A stretch of DNA of 64,000 nt, from the NCBI GenBank assembly GCA_036346225.1, contig JARFIW010000170.1:6262501-6326500 (forward strand). Reading direction: 5' to 3'. The DNA comes from Platerodrilus igneus. Lineage: Eukaryota > Arthropoda > Insecta > Coleoptera > Lycidae. Position 1 is the first letter of the stretch. Each line of letters starts with the position of its first letter. The position numbers were made by a program, and so were the translations under genes. The notes under the pieces are model-generated. The model did no database searches. It worked only from the letters and a program-made list of their open reading frames with translations, and was not told the DNA's origin. This document shows, one piece after another, positions 12,525 to 23,822 of the stretch.

Positions 12525-12762
12525 TGGTTGTCAGAAATCGTTAGTTGTGTTCTTTGTGTCGTTGTGCCCATTGTCTATTTTGTAGCGTCAGTGACAGTGG
12601 TTTGTTTGTGATTTTGGGCGTTTGCTGGTGTTTAATAGCTATAATCTGTCTTTTGTCCGAGACTCTCCCACATCATTTTATAAGTTGACAGTCTTTGTGA
12701 TTTGGAGTACATGATTTGTGTCTCTTGCCGCACGGGATGCAAACCCCCCTACATTTGATATT

Positions 12763-13075
12763 CCAATGCTCCACCCTAAGGTACTACAATGGCTAGAAAA
12801 CGAATTTTTTTTACCTGGAAAATTTAGAATTTTGCCTAAGCCTTGCTGTTCCAAGCGAGGTAGTAAACTTTAAGGTGCAGGACAACAATCACGCACGGGA
12901 CTTCCATTTTGCCACTCATCCAAACGAGGGCGCATTTTTGTGAAAATTGCTCGCTTAACATTTTTCAAGCGGACCGTGTCGCGATTTAAACTCGGAACCT
13001 TGGGCATAGTAGTTACACGCATACCAACTACGCCCGGAGTCGCCCGACGGGGTGCAAACCGCTGGTTGGGTAGAT
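12763..13075 (-). mobile_element. tRNA-derived SINE inserted in the R1-type LINE
   Basis: Read on the minus strand, the head has a box A-like segment (GTAGTTGGTATGC, at about 13014-13028) and a degenerate box B near 12985-12998. The body then has ttgaaaaatgtt and gcgagcaattttcac. It ends in a hairpin at 12763-12792 followed by ggaa..tcaaatgta. The same order is found at 24264-24650. It replaces the normal C-terminal part of LINE ORF1: the ORF1 frame runs directly into the SINE head, so the SINE inserted after, or helped kill, the LINE. Confidence 0.7.
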
Positions 13076-14085
13076 TTAGGGGAGTCTGCCCTTTTGTGTT
13101 TCGCGTCTTCCTCCCCGCAGTGACTGCAGGTATCCACCTGTTTCGGACAGTGCTTAGTTATGTGCCCAAGTCCCTGACATCTTAGGCACTTTGGCACAAC
13201 TATGTAGTTCCTTACAGAGAGACTCTTATATTTCACATATAATTTGGATGTTGATATAAGAAGGTTTCTGATTTTCCCACTAGCGGATGCCACATGACGC
13301 GTCGTCGTTTTTTCCTTCGATCCCGTTCTGAATACTAATTTGAAGTATTCTTCAAACTCTTGTTTACTTAGTTTTTGCTCTAATTTTTTTTTGTATATCA
13401 TGTCGGTGATTTCATAGTCCTTTAGGTATGTTGGAACATCATAAATAATGACCAACGGATGCCTCTTCCGGGGTTTGTCGCAACTTAGTATTTGTTCTAA
13501 TTTATGGTTGTTTATAATTGTTTTCTGACTCGGTTTCGCTGTCGGTTTCTACAATTAGGGTTTAGTTGCAGTGCGGATGGCTTTTAATTTTGATTTTGTC
13601 TTGGGCAGGGTTGATGGTTTTGGTAAATATATCCCTAATTTGTTGAACCGTTTCCCTTCTTTTTGCTGTAATAAAGAGGGTTGTCGTTTGGTTTTTGGTT
13701 ATGAGGTCCTGCCTTAGGTTTGGTGCGTGGATTTTACAGCATTATCATAGGAGGTGCCAGTGTTTGTGTGTACCTGTTGTGGGTGTCTTTCGTGCTCGAT
13801 CTTCTGAGTTTCCAGTTCCAATTTGGCCTCAAAGTGTTGTTTTTGCGGGGTTGCGTTTTGTTGTTTGAGTAGTCTGTTTTGCCCAACCATCCCTGCTTGG
13901 AACTAGACTCATTCAGCCACCGCTTCTTTTAATTCGGCCATTTTTTCTACTTGAAGTATGTTCATGCCGTCTAAGTTACAATCAATGTATCTAATTGGGT
14001 CGCTGTACATTCGCAGTGTTTTTTCGGGAAACTCCGGTATATAAATTTTTAGAAAACTGGTTGTAGTAGTTTCCCATATACATAT
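13060..14085 (-). pseudogene. R1-type LINE ORF1 (Gag-like), broken
   Basis: The longest open part (to 13455) reads MVIIYDVPTYLKDYEITDM at its start, a form common in R1-clade Gag proteins. Near its end is a zinc-knuckle pair: CLRCQGLGHITKHC (CX2CX4HX4C) followed by CSHCG. This is the nucleic-acid-binding region of the ORF1 protein. Upstream pieces remain readable in other frames: 13800-13900 (Gln/Glu/Lys-rich, coiled-coil-like) and 13925-14080 (FPEKTLRMYSDPIRYIDCN). The last ~35 codons of the open frame are SINE sequence. Stops and frame changes make it non-functional. Confidence 0.75.
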
Positions 14086-14110
14086 CGAGTCAGCCCGTTC
14101 TGATAGACCC

Positions 14111-15260
14111 TGTACACGTGGTTGATTAAAAGATTTGACGGATATACATTTGCGAACATCCAGAGTCTGAACTAATCTAATAAATTCCCGACTTTAGCAA
14201 TTTGTCCACTTTATTTTATTTTGATGTACAAAAAATCCTTAACTGTATTTGTACTACTACAAACAATATATTTTCTAGTTTTATGAAAAGTTTGTCATAC
14301 TCAACACTGTCATTAATGGTGATTGGTTACAAATCGTTAAATTTCGAATCTGATTTATATTTTTATATTGTCTGAAAACCTTATAATTGTTTTGTTACCG
14401 ATGATGACCACTTAGTGGCCCAAATACATAGTTTCCCAAATAAAACGGTTTTTAGCGTATTTAGTTTACGTTAGAACTTTTTAAAAATTAAAATATATTT
14501 ATCCATTTCAGAAACCACATGAAACTTTTAACACACGTTTTTTGTACGTTATCAAAGAATACCATTTCCACTATAAAATTCTAATCCGGAATCTTCCAGG
14601 CTTCAGAAAATGACGGTGTCATATTTTATGAAAATGGCGTGCATTATTTCTTCACACTTCGTAAAATATGATACAAGATACGAGCAAATTCCTTTTATAA
14701 ATAGCTAGTAAACGAAAATTTTGCAGCTATTAATATTCCATATTTTTGCAAATGTGGTGGAAAATAAATATCCTGGTATCGTTGGGAACTATAAATATCG
14801 TATTTCGGAAGGAAAACAACTTTATTTTCGTCAAGCCATATGTAACTTTTCAAGTTGTTTCGACCGATCTGTGAATAGTTAATTTCATTACTCACGCCTT
14901 ATTATTAGACTATTATTTTAGTTCATATAATTATCTATTTCTGCCTGTTTGTAAATTTTATAACTGAATGATAGAAGCCAAAATACGCTATCTGGTGACA
15001 CTTCCACAGCCATAACTTACAAGCGACTTGAATATATAAAGAGCAGATCTTTAATAATTTCAGTCTATCATCGATTAAATGGTATTTGATTTTCCGACAC
15101 TTTGTTTAGAATGTAGTTAACTCAGGTCTTTCCAACCATGAAACAATATTCAGTAGTATGACAATAAAGTGATTACTGAAAAGTATTCATTGCAATTTTT
15201 GAAAATTAATTTTGTACAAGACAGACTTGGTCTGTCACGCGTTGGCGTTACTTTTTTGTG

Positions 15261-15264
<4 letters not shown>
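14111..15264. other. No gene recognised
   Basis: AT-rich DNA. One 66-codon minus-strand frame (14695-14895) lacks any recognisable motif. No repeats shared with the rest of the window were noticed. Confidence 0.5.

Positions 15265-15305
<41 letters not shown>
15265..15305. repeat. (TA)n tract, left border of unit b
   Basis: About 20 TA units ending in ttatgctgtgat, the first bases of unit b. Confidence 0.9.
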
Positions 15306-15308
<3 letters not shown>

Positions 15309-16221
15309 GCTGTGATAAAAGGTTGTTTAAGGGTGTACTTTATAGTAAAGGTCATTTAGAAATGAGTAATTACCATAGGCAGCAGAAAACGGCATTTATT
15401 TAGGAAAGAATTAAGAAATGGAGATAGTTTGTAGATAGTAAGCAGTCAACACCCTGTATATAAAGTATAAATAGTTTTAAGCGACGCAGATAAACATAGG
15501 AAGACGCATAGTTAGCGTAGAAACCAGGAACACATGCATTAGGTAAATAGTAAATATTTAATACCCTGTAGATAAAGTTTAGTTAATTTAGGTAAAGCAA
15601 GTAATGATATTTTTCAGTGGAAGCACGCGTATATTTATAAATAAACGATAAAGTGTAATTAGACACGCATTCAAAAGAGTTCCAAACGATTAGATTAATA
15701 CGGAGATAGAAATAGAGCTTCAGGAAGCATAATATAAGTGCGTGCAAATAGCTAACCATTTTTGATAAGAAAGAAAATTAAAAATTGCGTGAATAACATG
15801 TAAATATGAAAATTAAAAGTCGAATTGCATCAGTTGTTTATGGAAAAGCAATTAGATCTATCAAAACACAGCATGTTGATAACGAAGACAGCTGCAAGCA
15901 GGTTACAATTATTGGGAATCGTAGAAAATTACATCAGAAACTGCTTTAAATGTAATTATTTGATTGGTTATAAATGGGTGACGAGTTGTAGACCATACCC
16001 ACTGACGGAGTGGGAATTCAATAATATATTAGCAGGTACAGTGATAAGGAAGTCAGTTTGCAACTCAACAAAGGCCGAAGTGCGCCGCTATGAAATAAAG
16101 TGATACGTAATAATTTTAAAAGTGAAAGAGAAAATAAGTGCCAAGATGAAAACTATAATTGTCGATTAAACGTAAGTACATTTTGGTGAATTTATTTTAA
16201 ACTAAAACATAAAAATAATAG

Positions 16222-16420
16222 GGCTTCTAAGTCCGGGGAAAATAGACTACGATTTCTATGTCCGGGGGAAACAAACGACAATTTCTAAGTCCGGGGCAAA
16301 TAGACTACGATTTCTAAGTCTGGGAAAACAGTAATACAATTTCTAAGTCCGGGGAAAATAGAGTAATACAATTTCTAAGTCTGGGGGAAGAATAATACAA
16401 TTTGAGTAAGGGAAGAAAAT
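16222..16420 (+). repeat. 29 bp minisatellite in unit b
   Basis: Six to seven units with core tttctaagtccgggg followed by aaaatagactacga. Starts lie at about 16224, 16253, 16282, 16311, 16340 and 16372, i.e. a 29 bp period with one unit of 32. Degenerate traces continue to about 16460. The unit is short, directly repeated without unique spacers, and sits where the other units carry primer-binding-site-like repeats. Confidence 0.85.
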
Positions 16421-17230
16421 AAACTACGATTTCAAGTCAGAGGACAATGATAATAAGAATTCTATTTTAAGTTTGAGGAAATTAATTGATAAGAAGTAAT
16501 AAGTCTGATATGAAACGACAATAAATTGGGGTGCATAAATTAATGGTAGTCCAGAGGGTGATAGCAATAATTTAAATGCAATGGTTCAAGCGTATATTTC
16601 GAATGGGCATGTAATAATCCCACATTGGGGGAAGATAATTTTTATTCAAATGGAAGCGTCGATGTGAAGAAAATAGACCAGGTCAGATTTTTCAGTTATA
16701 AGACATTTTATTTTTCTATATATTTTTTTATTTTTTATTGAATTTGCTTAATATAATATGAATGTGAAAAATTCAACAAAAAAAGTTGCATAAGTATAAA
16801 GTGAGTAATATGATAACAGGTTTAGAACGTTCTACACTTCGTTTATAAAGATACTAGGTTTTTTTTTGGTGACTTTGGGTTTTGAGTAAATAGTATATGA
16901 TGTTTAATAAATGAAATTTACAACATTAACTAATTGAAAAGTGTATTACAAATAATTTACAAAAACTGTACATAATATATTGGTTTCATTATATAAAATC
17001 GAAATTAACTGAATTTCATAATTCCAAATAAATGCTAGTCGAGGTCATAAGATAAAGTTAATAAGAGAGTGATTTGATAATTTAAATAGTTCAAGGAGGA
17101 GCTACGAGTTGAATAGGAAATTGATAACAAGTAGGGCGGTAACATATCGAATTTTGTTATTGGTTGACAAGGTTGGTTCAAGATAAAATCCAGTTAAGTT
17201 TCTGGAGGAATTGATAGCAACATTAATAAG

Positions 17231-17367
17231 ACGGTCCAACGTCGGAGGAGATAATTACAATCTTGTTTATACATAGAAATATTAATATGGTCGCCCAAAT
17301 GATGGAGCGCGAATAATTTAGAGTACATAGCAAATAATATAACAGCCCAACGAAGGGGCTCGATAAT
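17231..17367 (+). repeat. Primer-binding-site-like repeats of unit b
   Basis: Three degenerate copies, about 52-59 bp apart: acggtccaacgtcgg (17231), gtcgcccaaatgatggagc (17290) and cagcccaacgaaggggctcg (17343), each followed by (g/c)ataat. The core corresponds to TGGCGCCCAACGTGGGGC, the complement of the 3' end of insect tRNA-Lys and the primer binding site of gypsy-type elements. The assignment is from knowledge of that tRNA; the repetition is seen directly. Confidence 0.6.
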
Positions 17368-17383
17368 TCCAGAGGGAGCATAG

Positions 17384-17385
<2 letters not shown>

Positions 17386-17423
<38 letters not shown>
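17386..17423. repeat. (TA)n tract between units b and c
   Basis: About 19 TA units. Primer-binding-site-like repeats face each other on either side, pointing toward the tract. Confidence 0.9.
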
Positions 17424-17429
<6 letters not shown>

Positions 17430-17472
17430 GAAATGCGCCTCTGGTCACAGGAACTGGTACTTTCTACTGATC

Positions 17473-17573
17473 ATTCGAGCCCCACAGATTGGGCGTCATA
17501 AATGTTGTGATTCCCACAAAAAGCCTCACCCGAGTAAAAAAAAAACATTCAAGCCCCAACGTTGGGCCGTCAA
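17473..17573 (-). repeat. Primer-binding-site-like repeats of unit c
   Basis: On the plus strand the copies read attcgagccccacagattgg followed by gcgtca (17473-17499), and attcaagccccaacgttggg followed by ccgtca (17547-17573). These closely resemble the T-arm and acceptor 3' end of tRNA-Lys (TTCGAGCCCCACGTTGGGCG), so the minus strand carries the primer-binding-site sense. Spacing is 74 bp. Confidence 0.65.
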
Positions 17574-18683
17574 GATTTGCTGTGATCCTCGTTACTACGG
17601 TGAAATCTCCTCTGATATTCGATTTCTTACCTGAATATCGCCTCTTGAATCCTTCCGCCTCGGCTGCTCACCTAGTTAAAACTTTCATCCTCATTCATAA
17701 AAGAAAACACATTCCTACCACATACATCAACGTTAACTCTATTTACACCAATATTCACAATACATTAAAATTTCAAAATTAAATTTCAGCATAAATTTCA
17801 GCATCATAAAATTTCAAGTTCATATTTGTCATCATTTTAATTTGGATCCAGAATTGTAGGATGCATACTAATTAAATAAACAATATTTGCAGACCTGAGT
17901 CTGAATAAAAGGGAGCATCTCCCACCCCTTTACGTTAATTTAACAGGTTAGTCTAATTGAGCTCAAAGACAGACCCAAATTTTCATCATAATCAAAAACA
18001 TAAACCTGATAAATACTCCTTTCTACTTATACAAAACAATTTTACCTTAAAATTAAATTTGTTGTATATGCAAATTTACTACTGTCCATCTTTATCAAAC
18101 AAATTATAAAAATATTCAACACACACCAAAACATCAAAGATCGAACAAAATGCATAATTTACCTGAAGGTTAATGCACTCGTGGCTTCAATGTACATCGG
18201 ACTTGCTAATCCCACCATTCCAGCTGGTTTATGTTTACTTCTTCGGATTTCTAGCCGCCTTTAAAATTTTTCTACACCACCATTCGTCTAAACGGTTTCA
18301 GGGTTTCTCAGGAACTCATCTAGATATATCGAAATCTTGTTTTGTGGATCCAATCACGTTTACGAATAACATTTGATTACTAACACTCACGATACATAGC
18401 ACTGAAATTCATAATTCTTTCACGCTGTACCAAAAACTGCCTACTTCTATTTATTTATTTATCGTTATTAATTTGGATAATAGGTACAGTAATACCCGCA
18501 AATATAACTAGACTTTGTTACCTTCATTTATCTTCTCTAAGTGTACTAATAACTTTTAGTGTAGCACGTAATCACCACGCATTCTACTTAAAGTATCGAA
18601 TAATCAAAAAATAAAGAGCAAAACTGTTTAAAGTATCGAATAAAATCAAAAATCTAAGAGAGCGAAACACGTATAAGCACGGG

Positions 18684-18691
18684 TTTATATA
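18684..18691 (-). promoter_or_regulatory. TATA box of unit c
   Basis: The minus strand reads tataTAAAcccgtgcttata, followed by cgctctcttaga about 30 bp downstream. Unit e has the equivalent catataaatactgg and then ggctcgctctctta. Position and shared downstream sequence support a Pol II promoter in both units. Confidence 0.55.
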
Positions 18692-19558
18692 ATGGCCCGC
18701 TTGCAAGTCGAATTTGTCCCGCAACGGACAATTTTTAGAAATTCGCATTCTCTTTTCCCTTTCGACGGCTCGGCACAGCGATTCTACTAAAAATCTGCAC
18801 ACGTCCAAGTTGAAATCTAAGAATTTTCCACACGCCTCACAACACGTCTGTGAACAACTAATTAATTATACACACCAACTGATATGCTTCCCCTCTCATG
18901 TTTGCATCTTATTTCAACCAATCGTAGACCTAGTGACGCTTCACAAATCACGCCTTCTATTATCAGTGTCTCTGCTTTACGCGTTTTATCCATCCCTTTC
19001 TACCCTGGTCTGAGTGGTACAAATCGATTTTCTTTACTATCTGCTATTTAAATCCACGTGGATTCCTACGTGAGTAAAATAACCCCTCATCTAGCATTTC
19101 CTGCTAAAACATCCGACCGTTTCCAATATACGTAGAAGCTGCATGTTTATCTATTCAAATTTATTAGAACTTGACATTTAAAAGTTTGCAGGTGTGCGCT
19201 CCTAATGAACGTTTTAATATAATTCTCCGAGCTTTGTTTCATGGTATTTTAACCTTCCTTTTAGCTGTTTGTTACCAACCTTGGATTTTCACAGGCTTTT
19301 ATGCCTATTATATATTACTAATGGTTCAATTAACTCCAATTAAAATAATAATGAATGACATTGACTTCTACCCTTTAATTTTTAGCGAATATCAATTAAA
19401 TATTAATTATTATTTGTACACTTTGTTTAATACCCGTTACTTAAAAATTGAATTAATTAATATAAATTTCGCACGTAATTTCTATTTGTTTCTTTATACA
19501 GGGTGATTAAATTTATTTGATGTCGTTAATTAATTTTCTACCCTGGTCTAAATTTGAG

Positions 19559-19560
<2 letters not shown>

Positions 19561-19602
<42 letters not shown>
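19561..19602. repeat. (TA)n tract between units c and d
   Basis: About 21 TA units. Confidence 0.9.
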
Positions 19603-19606
<4 letters not shown>

Positions 19607-21546
19607 ATGTATCTGCTTGGAAGGAAACCCTAAAATTCGTACCTCACACTTTGGGCGTCAAAATTCTACGTATCTGCCTTGGGAACGGCTCATTTATTCT
19701 TGCCTCACACTTTGAGTGCCAAAATATCTGCGTATCTTACCTGCTGTAACTCCCCAAAATTCTTAATGTCGTTACAAAATTTCCCACCTACCTGAAATTG
19801 AAACCCTACCACATAGACTTGCAATTCATACCATCCAACAACAATATCCTTTGAAGATGCTTTACAATTCAGACGCCAAAACCTCCAGCTTCCTCAGAGA
19901 TATTCGCCACGGCTGCTTACTCGTTCCACGAAAATCCTACCCTACTAAAAAATAACGTAGATTGCCAAAAGTACATCACTATTTATTAATACATCCAATT
20001 TGTGACATAATTTCAATTTACATTCTTCATGTATTTCAATCTCTAACACATTTTACCCATTGTGAAAATAAATCTCATTTTAAAGAAAATAATTTTGAAA
20101 TTTTTATTGCATTAATCACGAACCAAAAGTAACGGAGCTTATTTCCAAATTTTACTTTACACCACAGGTCAAATACGAGCTCATAGTAAACCTTCCTTTA
20201 TCTAAGTGTTGACTACGGCACTGAAATTACCAAAAACCCTTTCACCTTTTACAAAAAGTTAAAGTTTTTACCTTTGTAAGATACCATAAAAATATTACGT
20301 AAATAAAATTTTCATTTAGTCTTTTCTAAGTAAATCGTCCATTAAAATGTCCTTACAATATAATAAATACACAAAAATCACCAAATTGTCTCCCACAAAA
20401 TCACAACCAAAAAAAAACAAAACAACAGTTTTATAAAGTAAAGTTACCTGGATTTTTGCATCACCAGCTCTCTACAAGGACACAATCTTCAACGTGATCC
20501 TCCCTCTTGACTGCACGTTCAAATACTATCTCCAGGTGGCCTCTCACCATCAGGAACAAACTGCTTCTAATCAGATTCCTCCACACAAATGTACGGTACC
20601 ACCATACTCCCGTACACTTGCAACTGGTCCATCCATACACTCCATCGGTACTCAGAGTACACACACCGCCCCCAAGAAGTACTAAAATTGTACTTACTTG
20701 ATATTTATAATCTCCCGTCTCTTGTTATCTCTTCCCCGCTATTCACAAGCAATATTATACCTTACCCACCAATATCATCGTCTGTCTTACTTCTGTTTAC
20801 TTACTCTAATAGTCGTACTCTGTTTGTAAAATATCCCCAGCTGCCTTATTCCCTTACTACTCGATATATTCTGAAAACATAACCCGTCTTAGTTCCTTTC
20901 ATTAGCTTCTAACGTTCTTGGCTTGCAGGCGTTTTCAAAGTCAACGTTTCACTCAACATATGCTATTCTCCTTCCTTTATTAAATCATGTAAACTATAGC
21001 ATTTCTCTTTAAACTTCAATTTATTTTCGTTCGCACAGTGTACACCTGTGTTTTGCCCCTCATTATCTATTTCCCACAATTTTACTTGCTGACATGCTCT
21101 ATAGAATGTTATCTGCTTACGACGTTAACCTTCCTAGAAATATTATAACACGTGCATAAACTCGAATAACAACCGCTGCTTGAAATATGCTATACTAACT
21201 AAATCCTCGTCTATTATTGATTTTTATGCCACAAACCAGAAAGCTTTTATATTTACAGAATTCATACGTTATTTTATAACAGCTTTTAACTAAGCTTTAC
21301 GAAATTACGTATCACTTGTATTTACGCAATTATACGCCTCAAATTAAGTTTCCTAACTAATTAATAATTAATATTTACAGTGAAATTTTTACCACTTTAG
21401 ACAACTACCTAAATATTTAATAATAATTGGTCAAATGTCATCCGATTTTGCTCAAAAATGTCTCAAACTTTGCGTGATCCATTTATACACCTTTTACCTT
21501 GCAATAACTACAAATTTGAGCTTGCTAATGCCTATTATGACCACAG

Positions 21547-21548
<2 letters not shown>
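19603..21548 (-). mobile_element. LTR-like unit d between two (TA)n tracts
   Basis: Read on the minus strand, the unit starts with TTACTGTGGTCATAA beside the (TA)n at 21549. It has a possible TATA box (attataaatatc, near 20705) and a donor-like aatccag/gtaactt near 20453, and ends with two primer-binding-site-like repeats and ...acataacaa. The exon-like stretch 20453-20690 gives overlapping short open frames on both strands. These are not shared with units c or e, so I do not treat them as genes. It is the most diverged of the units but keeps the same order of signals and length (1.95 kb). Confidence 0.6.
19635..19725 (-). repeat. Primer-binding-site-like repeats of unit d
   Basis: Two copies 60 bp apart. 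The plus strand reads attcgtacctcacactttgg then gcgtcaaaat, and attcttgcctcacactttga then gtgccaaaat. Each is followed by t(a)ctacgtatct / tctgcgtatct. The core is a decayed version of the tRNA-Lys-like 3' end in units c and e. Confidence 0.6.

Positions 21549-21586
<38 letters not shown>
21549..21586. repeat. (TA)n tract between units d and e
   Basis: About 19 TA units. Units d and e start here back to back. Confidence 0.9.
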
Positions 21587-21589
<3 letters not shown>

Positions 21590-22395
21590 AGTGGTTTTAA
21601 AAGGTTAAATTTAACTATAAACAAAGCAATTTGAAACACCCTGTATAGAGGAAACAACCAGAAACTACGTGCGAAAATTATTTCATTAGTTCAGTTTAAT
21701 GTAACAAGTATTAACAAAAATTTACAATTAATGAATAAAATTTAGTAGGTTTGCAAAGAAAATAAATTGTAGAAGCCAATGCAATTAATTTATTAATTTA
21801 TTGAGTTTAATTGAAAGGTTATTTACGTATACTATGCATAAAAGCATGAAAAATCAATAATACCAAGGTGAAACGCGTTGCTAACACATAAACAGCCGTT
21901 GGATATAAAATACGTTGAAAAGCCAACTCGTAGAAATGTTATTTAAAACGTTCGTTAAAATTGAACACCTGCAGGTTTGGTAAATGTCAAGTTCCTCTTA
22001 ATTTGTATAGATAACAAGCAAGTTTCAAAGAATATTAGTAAACAGCAGTCGCAAAAGCACCTATTCAGGTCCACATGGAGTTGTAGAACACAGACAGTAA
22101 TATAGATTCTTTACCACTCAAACAAGGTTAGAAGGAAACATATGATATGCATAAGCAAGGAATAGCGTTAATATAGGCGAGATTTTTAAGACGTCAATGG
22201 ATATACTATTGGTCGATATCGTTAGTTCTACAACAAACAAGCACGGGGATATTTGAAGTCAGGTTTATTGGAAAATATCGGAACGACGCGCTAAATTTCG
22301 GAGATTTCGAAAACGGTTGAAACAAAATTTGAGGAAGTGTTATTTTAAATTAGATTTTTCGCGGTAAGAGTGTCTGGAGAGGTTACAGTCGAAGC

Positions 22396-22403
22396 ATATA
22401 AAT
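22396..22403 (+). promoter_or_regulatory. TATA box of unit e
   Basis: gcaTATAAATActgg is followed about 25-35 bp downstream by gctcgctctcttatttcatc. The corresponding site in unit c shares TATAA and cgctctctta. Transcription would run toward the primer-binding-site-like repeats. Confidence 0.6.
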
Positions 22404-23592
22404 ACTGGATGAATTAGCACGGCTCGCTCTCTTATTTCATCGTTCTCTTAGTACTTTGATCGCTTCAGGCTACGAACGAGCTTGTAAGTATATAAAATTA
22501 TTTTATTTTAAATAGTACAGTGTTGGCCTCATGATTTAATACGCGAATAAGTGGCGAGTCCAAATTTTAATTTGAGGTACAACATTTATTTTTAAACAAG
22601 CTCGGGAAGTGACGTGAAGTAACGTAGATTTAAATTAAATTAAACGAAAGTATGCAAGTATGAAAGAAGTGTAATTAATTTGGATTTGGAAATTGGATAC
22701 ACCGTGAAGGCAGCGCAAGCAGTACAACTTAAATGGGGTTCTTCTACAAATAGCTAGAGGCGAACAGCAGAGCAGAGCGAAACTACTTTACCACATCGTC
22801 AACGGAGTGGAGGTCTTCAAGAAATTCCAGGTAACGCTTTAAAATTGTTGTTGTTATAAATATGAACTATGAAAATTGTGTGACGTGTGAGAGTAAATTT
22901 TGAAGGTGTGGTGCAGTATTTTGCGTATTGAAAACAATACGTATGACTAACTTTATTAAGGTATTTAAATAGAAATCTAAAGGTGTATATAAAGCTTATT
23001 AACGTTCCATCAGGAATTTACAATTTTTATTGTGAAGAGTACATGGGTTTGTTTTTTTTGTTTTGTTGTAAGAGTATGCGAAGTACAAAAACACACATTA
23101 TTCATAATTAACTGGGTTATCATGAGCTCACCATACTCCAGAGTATACAAATTCAAAATAAATTATAAATAAAGAACGAAAATAAGGTATTATTCAAGGC
23201 CCATTTACTCCGGGTATATTCAATGTGTTTGATATTTTAAATTAAAATCCAGGACAGTACAAAAATAGCATTTATTGAGGTGTAACTTGATCTCTGAAAT
23301 GTGGATAATCGCGAATTTTATTTGTAAATAGTGTTAAATAAATATTATATGATGGTTGTATTATTTTGTGGTTTTATTGAGAGTGTGCGTGAACGATACC
23401 GAGTATAATAGTGAATCTAGGTATCCAAGAGGAGACACAACTAAGCTAGCCTGGGAACTGAAGAAGAATTAAGGTGATGAAGAGAGGAATCGGGGTAAGA
23501 GATTATTTTTATTAAATTTTTCTATTGTCTGCAATTTTCGAGTTTTCGAAAATAAAATTTTCGATTATTTTTGTTATTGAGGCGATCGAAAG

Positions 23593-23822
23593 GTTCCACG
23601 GCAATTTATGGCGCCCAATTCGTGAGGCTACGATATTTATAGGGTTCCACGGCAATTTATGGCGCCCAATTCGTGGGGCATGATTCATACGAAGTTCCAC
23701 GGCAATTTATTTTTTTTACTCTGGCGAGATATCCAGACAAATACACGGCAATTTATGACGGCCCAACGTTGGGGCTCGAATGTTTTTTTTACTTAGGCGA
23801 GGATTTTACCCAGGTTCCACGG

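Larger units (their letters stand above)
9640..14110 (-). mobile_element. Decayed R1-clade non-LTR retrotransposon
   Basis: On the minus strand, from high to low coordinates, there are fragments of a Gag-like ORF1 with CCHC knuckles, an apurinic-type endonuclease, a reverse transcriptase and an R1-type C-terminal region. A 3' region with a (GT)n tract follows. This ORF order and the style of the EN and RT blocks are those of the R1 clade. R1 proper sits in 28S rDNA, but no rDNA flanks this copy. Frames are broken throughout by stops and frameshifts, and a SINE sits at the ORF1/ORF2 junction. Ends are approximate: the 5' limit is where ORF1-like sequence stops being readable, and the 3' limit is a guess. 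Confidence 0.8.
15306..17385 (+). mobile_element. LTR-like unit b between two (TA)n tracts
   Basis: This unit of 2080 bp lies exactly between two (TA)n tracts. The left end is TATGCTGTGAT and the right end GAGCATAGCA, so the termini are short imperfect inverted repeats (TGCTRTG type), as LTR termini are. Inside are acaccctgtatataaag (15450), close to the caccctgtataaagaaac of units c and e, and a possible TATA box (ttataaat, about 15967). A donor-like gtaagt lies at 16172. A 29 bp minisatellite and primer-binding-site-like repeats fill the right part. No protein-coding frame is seen. It is more diverged from the other units than a, c and e are from each other. Confidence 0.65.
17424..19560 (-). 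mobile_element. LTR-like unit c between two (TA)n tracts
   Basis: Read on the minus strand, the unit starts after the (TA)n at 19560 with TTACTCAAATTTAGACCAGG and includes caccctgtataaagaaac (about 19490). It has a TATA box at 18684-18691, followed by cgctctctta (shared with unit e). A splice-donor-like ttcag/gtaaatt lies near 18170, and it ends with primer-binding-site-like repeats and ...cacaacaa before the next (TA)n. Its 5' 840 bp are nearly collinear with copy a. No protein is encoded. The layout (promoter, leader with donor, primer-binding-site-like sequence) is what an LTR plus leader would show. Confidence 0.7.

Noticed and set aside
16222..16420. Regular 29 bp repeats as a possible CRISPR array
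   Set aside because: Repeats are contiguous and degenerate with no unique spacers, and the context is eukaryotic retroelement sequence.
20461..20882. Overlapping short frames on both strands in unit d
   Set aside because: They lie in the leader-like part of an LTR-like unit, are not conserved in units c or e and show no domain.
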